A DNA stretch of 64,000 nucleotides from Halioglobus japonicus (GTDB taxonomy: Bacteria; Pseudomonadota; Gammaproteobacteria; Pseudomonadales; Halieaceae): NCBI RefSeq assembly GCF_001983995.1, contig NZ_CP019450.1, positions 1,426,001-1,490,000 of the forward strand, in the 5' to 3' direction. Positions 10,064-19,776 of the stretch are shown here, one piece after another. The notes below the pieces were generated by a model. It made no database searches and had not been told where the DNA came from. It worked only from the letters and a program-made list of their open reading frames with translations. The position numbers were made by a program, and so were the translations under genes. How positions within the stretch are numbered: position 1 is the first letter of the stretch; each line of letters starts with the position of its first letter.

Positions 10064-11062
10064 ATGATTATGCATACCCTCCTGAAAAGCGCCCTGGCGG
10101 CGGCCCTAATGGTTGCGCCGCTCGCGCTGGCACAACCCCATTACGGTGACAATCCCGCAGCCCTGGCGGTCATTGATCAGCTGGTCGAAGAGGAGGGGTT
10201 TGATCGCGACGCCCTGGTGGCGATTATGAGTGACGCCGAGCGCCAGGAGAGCATTATCAATGCCATGAACCGGCCGGCAGAGAAGATCAAAGCCTGGCAC
10301 GAGTACCGCAAGATATTCCTCAATGATCAGCGTATTCGCGACGGCCAGCAGTTTTACCGCGACAATCGCGAGGCCCTGAAACGCGCCGAGGCGGAGACCG
10401 GCGTACCTGCTGAAATCATCGTCGCCATCATTGGCGTGGAAACCCTGTACGGGAAAATTCGCGGCAGCTATCGGGTTATCGATGCATTGTCGACGCTAGC
10501 ATTTGACTACCCCAGGCGCTCGGAGTTTTTCACCAGTGAGCTCAAGCACTACCTTATTCTGACCCGCGACCAGGGCATGGATCCGCTGACCCCGGTCGGC
10601 TCATACGCCGGCGCCATGGGCTATGGTCAATTCATGCCCAGCAGCTATCGCAACTACGCCATCGACTTCGATGGCGACGGCAAGGCAGATATCTGGGAAA
10701 ACAAAACCGATGCGATCGGTTCTGTGGCTAATTATTTCGTGGAGCACGGATGGCAGCCGGGCCAGAAGGTGGTGTTGTCTGCCGAACCTCCGGCCGAAGT
10801 GCCCGAAGAGATGCTCAGCCGGGGCCGCAAGCTCAAACCGCGCTACACGCTCTCAGAGTTTGCCGCGGCGGGCTTTGAGTTCAAGCCCCAGAACGATGAC
10901 AAGGCCATGGCGATTGCCATTGAATTCGAGCAGCCGGCCAGCCTCGAGTACTGGTTGGGCCTGGAGAACTTCTACGTGATTACGCGCTACAACCACAGTG
11001 CGATGTACGCTATGGCGGTGTATCAGCTGAGCATGGCCATAGGCTCTGGCATGCGCGAATGA
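10064..11062 (+). CDS. mltB: lytic murein transglycosylase B family
   Basis: 332 residues, periplasmic. Cleaves the MurNAc-GlcNAc bond with 1,6-anhydro product formation. Signal peptide about 1-23 (LALA-Q24). Catalytic glutamate E126 in IIGVETLYGKI, then GAMGYGQFMPSSYRNYAIDFDGDGKADIW, the MltB/Slt35 core. There is no lipobox cysteine, so the mature protein should be soluble rather than a lipoprotein, unlike E. coli MltB. It sits between rodA and rlpA in the elongasome cluster and overlaps rlpA by four bases. Confidence 0.94.
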   Translation: MIMHTLLKSALAAALMVAPLALAQPHYGDNPAALAVIDQLVEEEGFDRDALVAIMSDAERQESIINAMNRPAEKIKAWHEYRKIFLNDQRIRDGQQFYRDNREALKRAEAETGVPAEIIVAIIGVETLYGKIRGSYRVIDALSTLAFDYPRRSEFFTSELKHYLILTRDQGMDPLTPVGSYAGAMGYGQFMPSSYRNYAIDFDGDGKADIWENKTDAIGSVANYFVEHGWQPGQKVVLSAEPPAEVPEEMLSRGRKLKPRYTLSEFAAAGFEFKPQNDDKAMAIAIEFEQPASLEYWLGLENFYVITRYNHSAMYAMAVYQLSMAIGSGMRE

Positions 11063-11892
11063 GGCTGGTCCCACTCGCTGCGGCGTTGATGACCGCAGCT
11101 TTACTTCAGGCCTGCTCGGGCAATGACTCACGTACGACATACGAGCCCAGTGCCAGCGACCGCTATCAGGCCACGCGCTATAGCCAGCAGCAGGATGCGG
11201 CGCCGCTTCGACATATCGGTCCCGACGATGTCCAGGATGCGGTCCCTCGCGCAGACCCGATTCTGGCTGCCGGTAACAAGAGCCCTTACACCGTCAATGG
11301 CGTCACCTACACGATTATCGAGGACTACCAGGGCTACCGGGAGCGGGGCACGGCGTCCTGGTACGGCAGTAAGTTCCATGGCCACAAGACATCCAATGGT
11401 GAAATTTTCGACCTCTACGCCCCCACAGCGGCGCACAAAACCCTACCGTTGCCGAGCTATGCGCGAGTCACCAATCTGAATAACGGGCGCAGTGTCGTCG
11501 TCAGGGTAAACGACCGAGGCCCCTTCCACGGTGATCGGCTGATCGACCTGTCCTATGCCGCCGCAGTCAAGCTCGGCTATATGGAGCAGGGTACAGCTCC
11601 CGTGGAAGTTGAAGTTGTCAGCGTTACCGGCACCGATGATCATCGCGGCGCCCCTGGCACCCACTATCGCTTCCTGCAGATGGGGGCCTTTGGCGTCGAG
11701 GCGTCGGCGCGGCAATTACAGAGCGAACTGCAGGGGTTTGTTCAGGCGCCGGTGTTTATCGCCCCGGTGGAAGCCGGTGGCAGAACACTGTACCGGGTGC
11801 GGATCGGGCCGGTCGACAGTAGTGCTGATCTGGCCCTGGTGCAGCAACAGCTGCGTGATGGCGGTTACGCCGAAGGCCAGCCGCTGCCCTGA
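11059..11892 (+). CDS. rlpA: rare lipoprotein A, septal-ring lytic transglycosylase
   Basis: 277 residues. A lipobox LLQAC puts the acylated cysteine at C19. A double-psi beta-barrel follows (RGTASWYGSKFHGHKTSNGE ... VRVNDRGPFHGDRLIDLS), which in Pseudomonas cuts glycan strands lacking stem peptides. The C-terminus (about 210-277, HYRFLQMGAF to GPVDSSADLALVQQQL) is a SPOR domain that binds denuded septal glycan. Start ATG 11059 overlaps the mltB stop (ATGA). Confidence 0.94.
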   Translation: MRLVPLAAALMTAALLQACSGNDSRTTYEPSASDRYQATRYSQQQDAAPLRHIGPDDVQDAVPRADPILAAGNKSPYTVNGVTYTIIEDYQGYRERGTASWYGSKFHGHKTSNGEIFDLYAPTAAHKTLPLPSYARVTNLNNGRSVVVRVNDRGPFHGDRLIDLSYAAAVKLGYMEQGTAPVEVEVVSVTGTDDHRGAPGTHYRFLQMGAFGVEASARQLQSELQGFVQAPVFIAPVEAGGRTLYRVRIGPVDSSADLALVQQQLRDGGYAEGQPLP

Positions 11893-11971
11893 GGGCCCGC
11901 TTTCTTCCGCTGGCCCGACGCATGCGTTACCATGCCCGCATAGCAACACTCATTCCCACGGTTCAATCACT

Positions 11972-13132
11972 ATGATGCGACTCTCTCAGGTCCTGTTTCT
12001 GGCTTTTTTCAGTTTTGCTGCGCAGGCCGCCACGATTATCCCGGCCCCGCCGCAAATTGCCGCCAAGGCCTGGCTGCTCGTCGATGCCGACAGTGGTGAG
12101 GTGCTGGCCGAGCATAATGCTGACCTGCCACTGCCCCCGGCCAGCCTGACCAAGATGATGACCAGCTATGTGCTCGCTGCTGAAATCGCCGAGGGTAATG
12201 TCGCAGAGACCGATATGGTGGCGATCAGTGAAAACGCGTGGTCACAAAACCCGCGCTTCGCCGGTTCCTCGCTGATGTGGATCGAGCCAGGCAAGGACGT
12301 GTCCATCGGCGACCTGCAACGCGGCATTATCATTTCCAGCGGCAACGACTCCACGGTGGCGGTCGCCGAGCACCTGGCGGGCAGCGAGGAAGTGTTCGCC
12401 CAGATGATGAACAGCCACGCTGAAAGGCTGGGTATGGTGGACACCTTCTATGTGAATACGCACGGTCTGCCTCATCCGGAGCACCTGACCACGGCGCGCG
12501 ACCTGGCCACCCTGGCAAACGCCATGATCAAGGAGTATCCCGAGCAGTATGCGATCTACAAAGAGCGCGAGTTCACCTACAACGACATCAAGCAGTACAA
12601 CCGCAATTCTCTGCTGGGAGAGGATCCCACCGTTGACGGTATGAAAACCGGCTACACCAAGGAAGCAGGGTACTGCCTGGTGGCGTCCGCCGAGCGACGC
12701 GGTATGCGCCTTATTTCTGTGGTGATGGGTGCTTCCAGCCCGCGTTCACGTAAGAACGAAACCCGCTCTTTGCTCAACTATGGCTTCCGCTTCTTTGAGA
12801 CCACCACACTGTTCGAATCCGGGCAGGAACTCGACCAGCCGCGTATATGGAAGGGCCAGGAAGACTATGTCCCGGTCGGTATTCTCGATGAGGCGGTGGT
12901 GACCTTGCCGCGCGGTAAGAAAAAGCACCTGGTGAGCGATGTCCAGATCAATGAGGATCTTGAAGCGCCCCTGGCCATTGGCGACGAGGTCGGTACCGTG
13001 ATCATGACGCTTGACGGCGAGACGGTGTATACCGGTCCGGTCGTGGCTCTGCAGGCAGTTGAACCAGGCGGTTTTTTTGCGCGTATCTGGGATATGATCC
13101 TGATGTGGATTGCCGGCCTGTTCAAGGTGTAG
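11972..13132 (+). CDS. dacA: D-alanyl-D-alanine carboxypeptidase (PBP5/6 family)
   Basis: 386 residues from ATG 11972 (a second ATG follows directly). The upstream open frame overlaps rlpA and is not used. Removes the terminal D-Ala from pentapeptides in the periplasm. Signal peptide 1-19, serine nucleophile in SLTK (S58, K61), SGN in ISSGNDST, KTG in MKTGYTKEAG, then a PBP5 beta-rich domain and a C-terminal amphipathic anchor (FFARIWDMILMWIAGLFKV). Fits the dacA-ybeD-lipB order of enterics and pseudomonads. Confidence 0.95.
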   Translation: MMRLSQVLFLAFFSFAAQAATIIPAPPQIAAKAWLLVDADSGEVLAEHNADLPLPPASLTKMMTSYVLAAEIAEGNVAETDMVAISENAWSQNPRFAGSSLMWIEPGKDVSIGDLQRGIIISSGNDSTVAVAEHLAGSEEVFAQMMNSHAERLGMVDTFYVNTHGLPHPEHLTTARDLATLANAMIKEYPEQYAIYKEREFTYNDIKQYNRNSLLGEDPTVDGMKTGYTKEAGYCLVASAERRGMRLISVVMGASSPRSRKNETRSLLNYGFRFFETTTLFESGQELDQPRIWKGQEDYVPVGILDEAVVTLPRGKKKHLVSDVQINEDLEAPLAIGDEVGTVIMTLDGETVYTGPVVALQAVEPGGFFARIWDMILMWIAGLFKV

Positions 13133-13134
13133 TT

Positions 13135-13404
13135 ATGACCGATCAAGAACCCCCCAAGATAGAATTTCCCTGCGAATATCCCATCAAGGTGTTGGGCCGC
13201 AGCTCAGAGCAATTCCGCGGTGTCATCCTGGAAGTCTTTCAGCGACATGCGCCCGGCTTCGATGAGGCCGCCATTACCGTCAAGGACAGTGCCAAGGGTA
13301 CGTTCACCTCGATGACGATAACGATTACCGCCACGGGTAAGGACCAGCTGACCGCGCTACACGAGGATCTGATGGCCACTGGCCACGTGCAGATGGTTAT
13401 CTGA
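13135..13404 (+). CDS. ybeD: YbeD/UPF0250 (DUF493) family protein
   Basis: 89 residues from ATG 13135, two bases after the dacA stop. Small alpha-beta (ACT-like) fold family with [16 protein letters not shown] and a C-terminal HVQMVI. Conserved between dacA and lipB in many Gammaproteobacteria. The molecular role is unproven; a regulatory or lipoylation-linked part has been guessed from its neighbours. Its TGA overlaps the lipB ATG. Confidence 0.92.
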   Translation: MTDQEPPKIEFPCEYPIKVLGRSSEQFRGVILEVFQRHAPGFDEAAITVKDSAKGTFTSMTITITATGKDQLTALHEDLMATGHVQMVI

Positions 13405-14021
13405 TGGAGATTGTCAGCCGCGAGCTGGGCCTCGCGGACTACCAGACCGTGCTCGACGATATGCGAGCGTTCACTGACGGGCGCGACGCAACAACCCCCG
13501 ACGAACTGTGGTTGCTGCAGCATCCCCGGGTCTTTACCCAGGGGCAGGCGGGCAAGGCTGAGCACTTATTGGCCCCGGGCGATATTCCGGTCATTCAGGT
13601 AGACCGTGGTGGTCAGGTTACCTATCACGGTCCGGGTCAGTGGGTGGTGTATCTGCTCATAGATCTCAAGCGTCGCGGTATGGGTGTGCGCGAGCTGGTG
13701 ACCCTGATCGAGAATGCTATCGTCGAAGTGCTCGCCGAGTTTGATATCGATGCAGCGGCCGATCCCAAGGCGCCGGGCGTTTATGTCGATGGCAACAAGA
13801 TTGCGTCGCTGGGCCTGCGGGTCCGCAAAGGTAGGTCCTATCACGGCCTGTCGTTGAACGTGGACATGGACCTGGAACCCTTCCAGCGTATCAACCCCTG
13901 CGGCTACGAAGGTTTGCAGGTGACTTCGATGGCGAAGCAGCTGCCCGATTGGATCCCCGATGCTGATCTGGTTGGCAGGCGCCTTATTGAGCGTCTCAAG
14001 CAGTTACTGACGGCTGCCTAG
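13404..14021 (+). CDS. lipB: octanoyl-[acyl carrier protein]:protein octanoyltransferase
   Basis: 205 residues. Moves the octanoyl group from ACP to lipoyl domains of 2-oxoacid dehydrogenases and GcvH, the first step of lipoate assembly. Recognised by [13 protein letters not shown], the catalytic lysine K132 in [11 protein letters not shown] and the catalytic cysteine C166 in INPCGYEG. The partner lipA, often directly downstream, is absent here: the next gene is on the opposite strand. The 166-base gap after lipB shows no feature I can name. Confidence 0.96.
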   Translation: MEIVSRELGLADYQTVLDDMRAFTDGRDATTPDELWLLQHPRVFTQGQAGKAEHLLAPGDIPVIQVDRGGQVTYHGPGQWVVYLLIDLKRRGMGVRELVTLIENAIVEVLAEFDIDAAADPKAPGVYVDGNKIASLGLRVRKGRSYHGLSLNVDMDLEPFQRINPCGYEGLQVTSMAKQLPDWIPDADLVGRRLIERLKQLLTAA

Positions 14022-14187
14022 TTATCCCTGCAAAATTTGCTGCTGCGTCCCCAGAGACGCAAGCCGTGCGTTGTTCCAAGCGTGCTCGTAGCTGGTTCGC
14101 AGACAGTGCCTGAACTGACCTGACGCGGAAAAGAGCGGCCCCTTACTGACCGTTTCGCCGTATGACTAGCGCCTGGTCAACCCCCGC

Positions 14188-14718
14188 CTAACGTCTAACC
14201 GGGCGCTTCTGCAGCTTGCGCTGTAGTGTGCGTCGATGCATGCCCAGCGCCCGCGCGGTTGCTGAGACATTGCCATCATTGTCATTGAGGACACGCTGAA
14301 TATGTTCCCACTCGAGGCGGTCAACAGAGATGGGGTCACTGGGTACCGTGACTTCCGCTTGGGCCTGGGTCTCACCGAAGGCCGCCAGTATCTCGTCGAT
14401 GGTTGCAGGCTTGCACAGGTAGTTCGTGGCTCCCAGCTTGGTAGCCTCTACTGCGGTGGCAATGCTGGAATACCCGGTGAGAACCACCAGTTTTGCCGAC
14501 GCAGCTGCGGCTAGCAGCTCCGGTAATACGACCAACCCTGAAACCTCCGGCATATTGAGGTCGAGCAGGATGTGGCTGGGATGGAAAGTTTCAGCCTCGC
14601 GCTTGGCTTCGGCGCCGTTAGAGCAGCTGTGTACCTGAAAGCCCCGGCGCTCGAAACCGCGGGTCATCACTGCGGTAAAGGTGGGATCGTCATCGACCAG
14701 TAGTATCTTGTTACTCAC
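14188..14718 (-). CDS. RegA/PrrA/ActR-type redox response regulator
   Basis: 176 residues. A receiver domain (1-120) with phospho-acceptor D53 in ILLDLNMPEVSG and an acidic pocket at VDDD, then a short Fis-like helix-turn-helix (GNVSATARALGMHRRTLQRKLQKR), the exact build of RegA/PrrA/RoxR. In this family phosphorylated protein adjusts genes for respiration, carbon fixation, photosynthesis or electron transfer according to redox state. Start ATG 14718 overlaps the kinase stop by 8 bases, so kinase and regulator are co-transcribed. Which RegA-family name applies cannot be told from sequence alone. Confidence 0.9.
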   Translation of the reverse strand: MSNKILLVDDDPTFTAVMTRGFERRGFQVHSCSNGAEAKREAETFHPSHILLDLNMPEVSGLVVLPELLAAAASAKLVVLTGYSSIATAVEATKLGATNYLCKPATIDEILAAFGETQAQAEVTVPSDPISVDRLEWEHIQRVLNDNDGNVSATARALGMHRRTLQRKLQKRPVRR

Positions 14719-15994
14719 GGCCGGCCTCCAGCAGGGGCAGGGTCAGTGTGGCGATGGCGCCAGTATCCTCGGCGTTGCGCAGCTCCACCCGGCCACCGTA
14801 TCGCTCCACAGTGGCATGACTGAGGAGCAGACCAATGCCCAGGCCATTGCGGCTGGTGCGAATAATAGGCTTGCCAATGTCCTCCAGCAGATCAGGGCTA
14901 ATACCCTCGCCCCAGTCGCGTACTTCGATGCTGGCGTTGCGGGCGTCCCAGCTGAGTGAGACCTCGACACGCTCAGATCCCGCATCGGCCGCATTGTTGA
15001 GCAGGTTTTCAAAGGCCTGAGCAAGCGTGGGGTCAAAAGGAATTTGCGGTGCCTTGCCGGCGACCAGGATGCGCGTCTGGTATTGAATGTTGGGTCTGCG
15101 TACCGCCCAGCGTTCCACGCTGTGGGCAACGAATGCATCGACCGGCAGCGGCTGGCTCTGGGTGGTGGTTTTCAGTTCAGCAGTGCGGGTCAGGTCAGTT
15201 AAGGTGTTGCGGCACAGTTGTAGCTGCGCTTGTAACAGTTCGCAGTCCTCGCGTGCCTGCCCTGATAGCTCATCGTCCGCGAGCATTTCATCCAGTAGCA
15301 CCGTCATGGTCGACATTGGCGTGCCCAGCTCGTGGGCAGTGCCGGCGGCCAGGCTGGCCACGGCCATAATCTGGTCGTTGCGCAATTGGTCTTCGCGTTG
15401 TGCGACGGCACGCGCTTCCTGCTGCCGCAGTTGGGCGGCCATTCGCACCACAAAATAGGTGATCAGTCCGGCGCTGAAAAGGAAGTTAAACCACATGCCG
15501 AGAATATGGACATTGGCGTTGCTGTCGTGACCCATGTGGGCGTGCGGGGTAAATAACGGGAATGGCCGGTAGTAGTAAAGCAACAGGCTGTAGGCTGCCA
15601 GTGAGGCTACCGCTACCAGCCAGGTGTGACGCCAGGGCAGTACGGCGGCGGAGATCACCAGCGGCACAATATAGTAGGAAATAAAGGGGTTGTTAGCGCC
15701 GCCGGTGAAATACATGAGTACCGTCCAGGCGCCTACGTCGATGAGTAACTGCGCCAGGAATTCACCGTCCGACACCGGCCAGGCCTGATGGCTGCGCCAG
15801 AATGTGGCCATGGTAAACAGGCCCAGCACGGCGAGGCTGGCAGTCATGCCCCACAAATCCTCCGTGGTGCGACTGCTGTAAAGCACATAGCAAAGCACCC
15901 CGATCTGCCCCAGCAGTGCAATGCTGCGGATGATCAGAAGGCTGCGCAGATTTTCCAGCGAGGGGCTGGCCGGCTTGGCGACTATCGTGTTCAC
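14711..15994 (-). CDS. RegB/PrrB-type redox sensor histidine kinase
   Basis: 427 residues. Six membrane helices (about 20-185) carry GGANNPF at 98-104, the ubiquinone-binding motif of RegB kinases. The H box AAGTAHELGTPMST has H221. C261 in LQLCRNTL lies where RegB has its redox-active cysteine. The ATPase part shows ENLLNNAADAG and GLGIGLLLSHATVERYGG. The sensor is therefore predicted to read the quinone-pool redox state and phosphorylate the adjacent RegA-like regulator. The local neighbourhood gives no clue to its regulon. In Rhodobacter it controls photosynthesis genes. Confidence 0.9.
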   Translation of the reverse strand: MNTIVAKPASPSLENLRSLLIIRSIALLGQIGVLCYVLYSSRTTEDLWGMTASLAVLGLFTMATFWRSHQAWPVSDGEFLAQLLIDVGAWTVLMYFTGGANNPFISYYIVPLVISAAVLPWRHTWLVAVASLAAYSLLLYYYRPFPLFTPHAHMGHDSNANVHILGMWFNFLFSAGLITYFVVRMAAQLRQQEARAVAQREDQLRNDQIMAVASLAAGTAHELGTPMSTMTVLLDEMLADDELSGQAREDCELLQAQLQLCRNTLTDLTRTAELKTTTQSQPLPVDAFVAHSVERWAVRRPNIQYQTRILVAGKAPQIPFDPTLAQAFENLLNNAADAGSERVEVSLSWDARNASIEVRDWGEGISPDLLEDIGKPIIRTSRNGLGIGLLLSHATVERYGGRVELRNAEDTGAIATLTLPLLEAGRE

Positions 15995-16240
15995 GTCGGC
16001 ATTATACGCCGGTGTTCAGGTTGTGGGCAGCGACCGAGTGTCGCACATTCCTGCAGCCACGTAGGCCTGATCTCAGTCCTGTTGTTCCTCGGTCATCGTG
16101 TGCTGGTAGTTTTTGGGCGGCGGTGTCCAGCCGCGCTCGCTGCGGCTCAGGCCACCATCGCGATCTGGTCCGCTGGTTAGGAGACCAGAAAGATAGCCCA
16201 AAAAGGCCTGTCGCGGGTGCTGACGAGCCCCTGTCGTGAT

Positions 16241-16576
16241 TCAGGCCGGGAAAATTTCCCCAGCGATACACGCTGCTTCGGTGCTCTCGCCGAAGCGGCT
16301 GATTTGTTTTTGCTGGTCGCGCGATGTGCTGCTGCGTTCGACGGTCCAGGCTCGCTGCACCAGGGCCTGTGCGGACGCCTGTTCGACGGCGGTGTCAAAC
16401 TGGTAGCGCACGCTTTCCATCTGGCTTTCGATAGGCTTATTCATCTGGCGGATAAACATGACCTGTTCAGCGTAGCTGGAGATGCTTGCGCAGTATCCGG
16501 CGCGATCAGTTGAACTAGCAGCGGCTGCGCCACTGGCGAGGGAACAAACAACGAATAATGCAGGGAAAGTCTTCAT
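16241..16576 (-). CDS. small secreted protein of unknown function (intact paralogue)
   Basis: 111 residues beginning MKTFPALFVVCSLASG, with a signal peptide cleaved near residue 20 and a mature part with two cysteines (one in GYCAS, one in AACIAGE) that could pair. A strong GGAGG ribosome site precedes ATG 16576. The pattern C-x-x-I-x-x-x-A-E-Q near the N-terminus is repeated in the gene to its right, so the two are paralogues. No known family recognised. The segment between this gene and the RegB-type kinase has a short minus-strand open frame (stop at 16073) without a clear start. Confidence 0.65.
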   Translation of the reverse strand: MKTFPALFVVCSLASGAAAASSTDRAGYCASISSYAEQVMFIRQMNKPIESQMESVRYQFDTAVEQASAQALVQRAWTVERSSTSRDQQKQISRFGESTEAACIAGEIFPA

Positions 16577-16728
16577 GATACTTCCTCCGTTTTATGTGTT
16601 ATTTGCCTAAAATCTAGCCTATTCGCTCTGTGCTTGCCAAAGCCAGAGCGTGACCTGGTTGGCAAAAAACCAACTATAGCGGCTTTTTTGCGCCCTTTTT
16701 GGTGATTTTTTAGCGGTTCAGGGTGCGC

Positions 16729-17058
16729 TCAGAGGAAGATTTTGCCCTTGAGGCAGTATTCTTCAGCATTGTCGCGGAAGCGATTGGTCTGGATTTGCTG
16801 ACGTCGCGGCGTGCTCGCCTGTTTATTTTTTCACGCGGATTCAACCAGTGCATTTGCGGCCCCGCGCTCTGCATCGGTGGTGAAGTACAAACGAATATTA
16901 TTGATCTGGCTTCTGGGGGGCAGGCCTGCCTGGCGGTTTTGCATGGCCTGCTCAGCGAATTTGGCGATATTACTGCAGTACGAATTTCGGTCTGTTGGTG
17001 CATCTTGCGCCTGGCTCGCGATAGCGAACAACGCCAGCAAAATGGGGGAATACCTCAT
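16729..17058 (-). pseudogene. second small secreted paralogue, interrupted by an in-frame TGA
   Basis: Starts at ATG 17058 behind a near-perfect GGAGGAG site. It reads a signal peptide (MRYSPILLALFAIASQAQ) and NSYCSNIAKFAEQAM, matching the neighbour's GYCASISSYAEQVM. At 16831-16833 an in-frame TGA falls exactly where the intact paralogue has Trp (ALVQRAW versus ALVESA-stop). The same frame stays open beyond it, ending EEYCLKGKIFL at TGA 16729-16731, and lines up with the paralogue's EAACIAGEIFPA, including the second cysteine. A single TGG to TGA change explains the break. It could also be a base error; no selenocysteine context is evident. Confidence 0.65.
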
Positions 17059-17207
17059 TTTCTCCTCCATGATGAATAGCCTGTCAAGATCCCACAAAGC
17101 GTCCTGGCGTGCCATGCGGCTGATCCGACTTGTTGACTATTCACCGCCAGATAGTGGTTAAAGCAGCAAATTCGGTTAAAATCCGCGCTTTTCCCCTGGA
17201 TACCCTC

Positions 17208-18785
17208 ATGTCAGATCTCGGCAAAGACATCGCCGCCCGTCGTACCTTCGCGATTATCTCGCACCCGGACGCCGGTAAAACCACCATTACCGAAAAGCTG
17301 CTGCTGTGGGGCAGTGCTATTCAGGTGGCCGGCAGTGTGAAAGGCAAGAAAGGGCCCCACGCTACCTCTGACTGGATGAGCATGGAGCAGGAACGGGGCA
17401 TCTCAGTGACGTCCTCGGTAATGCAGTTTCCGTATAACGAACGCACCGTCAATCTGCTGGATACGCCGGGACACGAGGATTTCTCGGAAGATACTTACCG
17501 TACCCTCACCGCTGTGGATTCAGCGCTCATGGTGATTGACGGCGCCAAGGGTGTGGAAGATCGCACTATTAAGCTGATGAACGTGTGCCGCCTTCGCGAC
17601 ACGCCGATCTTCAGTTTTGTGAACAAGATGGATCGTGATATCCGCGATCCCATCGAGCTGCTCGATGAAATCGAAGAGGTACTTGCTATTCAGGGCGCGC
17701 CGATCAACTGGCCCATCGGTATGGGGAGCTTCTTCAAAGGCGTTTACAACCTTTATACCGATACGATTCATTGCTTTCAGCAGGGGCAGGGCGCTGTGCT
17801 TCACGACGACGTGCAGATCAAGGGCCTGGATAGTGACGAGGCGCGGGCGCTGCTCGAAGATGAGTACGATGACTTTGTGGAAGAGATTGAGCTGGTCCGC
17901 GGCGCCAGCCATGAATTCGACCTTGAGGCATTTCTCGCGGGCAAATTAAGCCCGGTCTTTTTCGGTACGGCCCTGGGGAACTTCGGCGTGCGCGAACTGC
18001 TTAATGACTTTGTTGAGTGGGCACCAGAACCGCTGGGTCGTGAAACGACCTCGCGCAATGTGCCTGCCACCGAGGAAAAATTCTCCGGCTTCGTATTTAA
18101 AATCCAGGCGAACATGGATCCCAGGCATCGCGATCGTATCGCGTTCATGCGCGTGTGTTCCGGTCGCTACAGCAAGGGTATGAAAATGCGTCACGTGCGG
18201 ATTGGCAAGGATGTCAAAATTGCCGACGCTGTTACGTTCAAGGCCGGCGAGCGTGTATTGGTTGAGGAAGCGGTATCCGGCGATATTATCGGCTTGCACA
18301 ATCACGGCACTATCCAGATCGGCGACACCTTCACTGCGGGTGACGATTTGCAGTTCACCGGGATTCCGCATTTCGCACCGGAGCTGTTTCGTCGTATCCG
18401 CCTGGCGGACCCGATGAAATCCAAGCAGTTGCAAAAGGGTTTGCAGCAGCTCTCCGAAGAGGGGTCAACCCAGGTGTTTGCACCGATTAGTTCAACCGAC
18501 CTGATTGTCGGCGCGGTCGGTCAGCTGCAGTTCGATGTGGTGGCTTACCGCCTCAAGGACGAGTACAAGGTGGAGGCCATTTACGAGCCAGTGAATGTCT
18601 ACACAGCTCGCTGGATTAGCTGCGATGATCCGCGCAAACTGGAAGACTTTCGAAAGAAGGCAGCCGAGCACTTGTCGGTGGACGGCGGTGGCCACCTCAC
18701 GTACCTGGCACCGACTCGGGTGAATCTGTCACTCATGGAAGAGCGCTGGCCTGATCTGGATTTCCGCGCGACGCGCGAACACTAG
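17208..18785 (+). CDS. prfC: peptide chain release factor 3
   Basis: 525 residues from ATG 17208; the frame is open upstream but homology begins at [26 protein letters not shown]. This translational GTPase ejects RF1 or RF2 from the ribosome after peptide release. GTP-binding motifs: HPDAGKTT (G1), [16 protein letters not shown] (G3), NKMDRD (G4). The middle and C-terminal domains read through to LDFRATREH. Convergent with cmoB with only a few bases between, and no clear terminator. Confidence 0.96.
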   Translation: MSDLGKDIAARRTFAIISHPDAGKTTITEKLLLWGSAIQVAGSVKGKKGPHATSDWMSMEQERGISVTSSVMQFPYNERTVNLLDTPGHEDFSEDTYRTLTAVDSALMVIDGAKGVEDRTIKLMNVCRLRDTPIFSFVNKMDRDIRDPIELLDEIEEVLAIQGAPINWPIGMGSFFKGVYNLYTDTIHCFQQGQGAVLHDDVQIKGLDSDEARALLEDEYDDFVEEIELVRGASHEFDLEAFLAGKLSPVFFGTALGNFGVRELLNDFVEWAPEPLGRETTSRNVPATEEKFSGFVFKIQANMDPRHRDRIAFMRVCSGRYSKGMKMRHVRIGKDVKIADAVTFKAGERVLVEEAVSGDIIGLHNHGTIQIGDTFTAGDDLQFTGIPHFAPELFRRIRLADPMKSKQLQKGLQQLSEEGSTQVFAPISSTDLIVGAVGQLQFDVVAYRLKDEYKVEAIYEPVNVYTARWISCDDPRKLEDFRKKAAEHLSVDGGGHLTYLAPTRVNLSLMEERWPDLDFRATREH

Positions 18786-18786
18786 C

Positions 18787-19776
18787 CTATAGCGGCTGCC
18801 ATTTGCCGGGGGCATTGGCTGTCACGATCGCGCGACGTGGAGCGGGGTAGCCTTCGATCGATTTGCTGGGGTCTTCCGGATCCAGGAAATTGGCCAGAGA
18901 GTGGAAGGTCATCCAGTCGGTACTGCGCTGCTCATCGGTACTGGTGTTGCTCACATCAATGACCTGCGGGTTGACAAAACCCACTTTGCGCAGCCAGCCC
19001 TCGAGGGTGGCACAGCTGGGTAGAAACCACACATTGCCCATGCGTGCGTAACGCCCCTCAGGCACCAGCACTTCTCCTGCTTCGCCCTCGATGACCAGGG
19101 TTTCCAGCACCAGCTCGCCGCCGGGACGCAGACAATCACGCAGTTCAATCAGGTGGTCCATGGGGGAGCGCCGGTGATAAAGCACACCCATGGAGAAGAC
19201 GGTGTCAAAGGCCTTGAGTGCCGCGGGCACATCTTCGATGCCCGCCGGAACTACCCACACGTGATCCTGCAGCAGATATTTCTGCAGGGCCCAGAACTGC
19301 ACAATGAACAGCGGCGTCGGATCGATGCCAATCACCTCGCGCGCGCCCGCACCAGCCATCCGCCAGCAGTGATAGCCGCTACCGCAGCCCACATCGAGGA
19401 CACGGCGCCCTGTCAGCGGCGCGATGCTTTCTGCCAGGCGCTCCCATTTCCAGTCCGAGCGCCACTCGGTGTCAATGTGCACGTCGAACAGTTCAAAGGG
19501 GCCCTTGCGCCAGGGGTGCAGGCCCATCAGCGTTTGTCGTAGTTGGTCGTGCGCCTCTACAGAGAGCGCTTCAGTTCCTGTCGCCCCCACTCGCGACGTG
19601 TTTAGCGTCCGCTCCCCGACCTCAAGGTTTGGCAATGCCGCGAGTGCTTCCAGCCAGCGAGCCAGGTCGCCGTAGCGTTGATGAGAAAGACCTTTTGCTA
19701 ATTGTTCAGGCAGGCGCTCTGCCCAGGCATTCATCTCCGTGCCCTGCCAGCGCTCAATCAGCGGCTGATAGTTCAT
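18787..19776 (-). CDS. cmoB: tRNA U34 carboxymethyltransferase
   Basis: 329 residues. Uses carboxy-S-adenosylmethionine to turn 5-hydroxyuridine 34 into 5-oxyacetyluridine (cmo5U) in tRNAs. The SAM-fold motif VLDVGCGSGYHCWRMAG, then FSMGVLYHRRSPMDHL and the C-terminal GYPAPRRAIV, are standard for CmoB. Start ATG 19776 overlaps the cmoA stop by four bases, so the enzyme making the cofactor (CmoA) and the enzyme using it are co-translated. Confidence 0.96.
   Translation of the reverse strand: MNYQPLIERWQGTEMNAWAERLPEQLAKGLSHQRYGDLARWLEALAALPNLEVGERTLNTSRVGATGTEALSVEAHDQLRQTLMGLHPWRKGPFELFDVHIDTEWRSDWKWERLAESIAPLTGRRVLDVGCGSGYHCWRMAGAGAREVIGIDPTPLFIVQFWALQKYLLQDHVWVVPAGIEDVPAALKAFDTVFSMGVLYHRRSPMDHLIELRDCLRPGGELVLETLVIEGEAGEVLVPEGRYARMGNVWFLPSCATLEGWLRKVGFVNPQVIDVSNTSTDEQRSTDWMTFHSLANFLDPEDPSKSIEGYPAPRRAIVTANAPGKWQPL

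Noticed and set aside
16073..16200. Short minus-strand open frame ending SRSERGWTPPPKNYQHTM-TEEQQD.
   Set aside because: The composition looks somewhat protein-like, but there is no clear start or ribosome site and I recognise no family; it may be a gene remnant.
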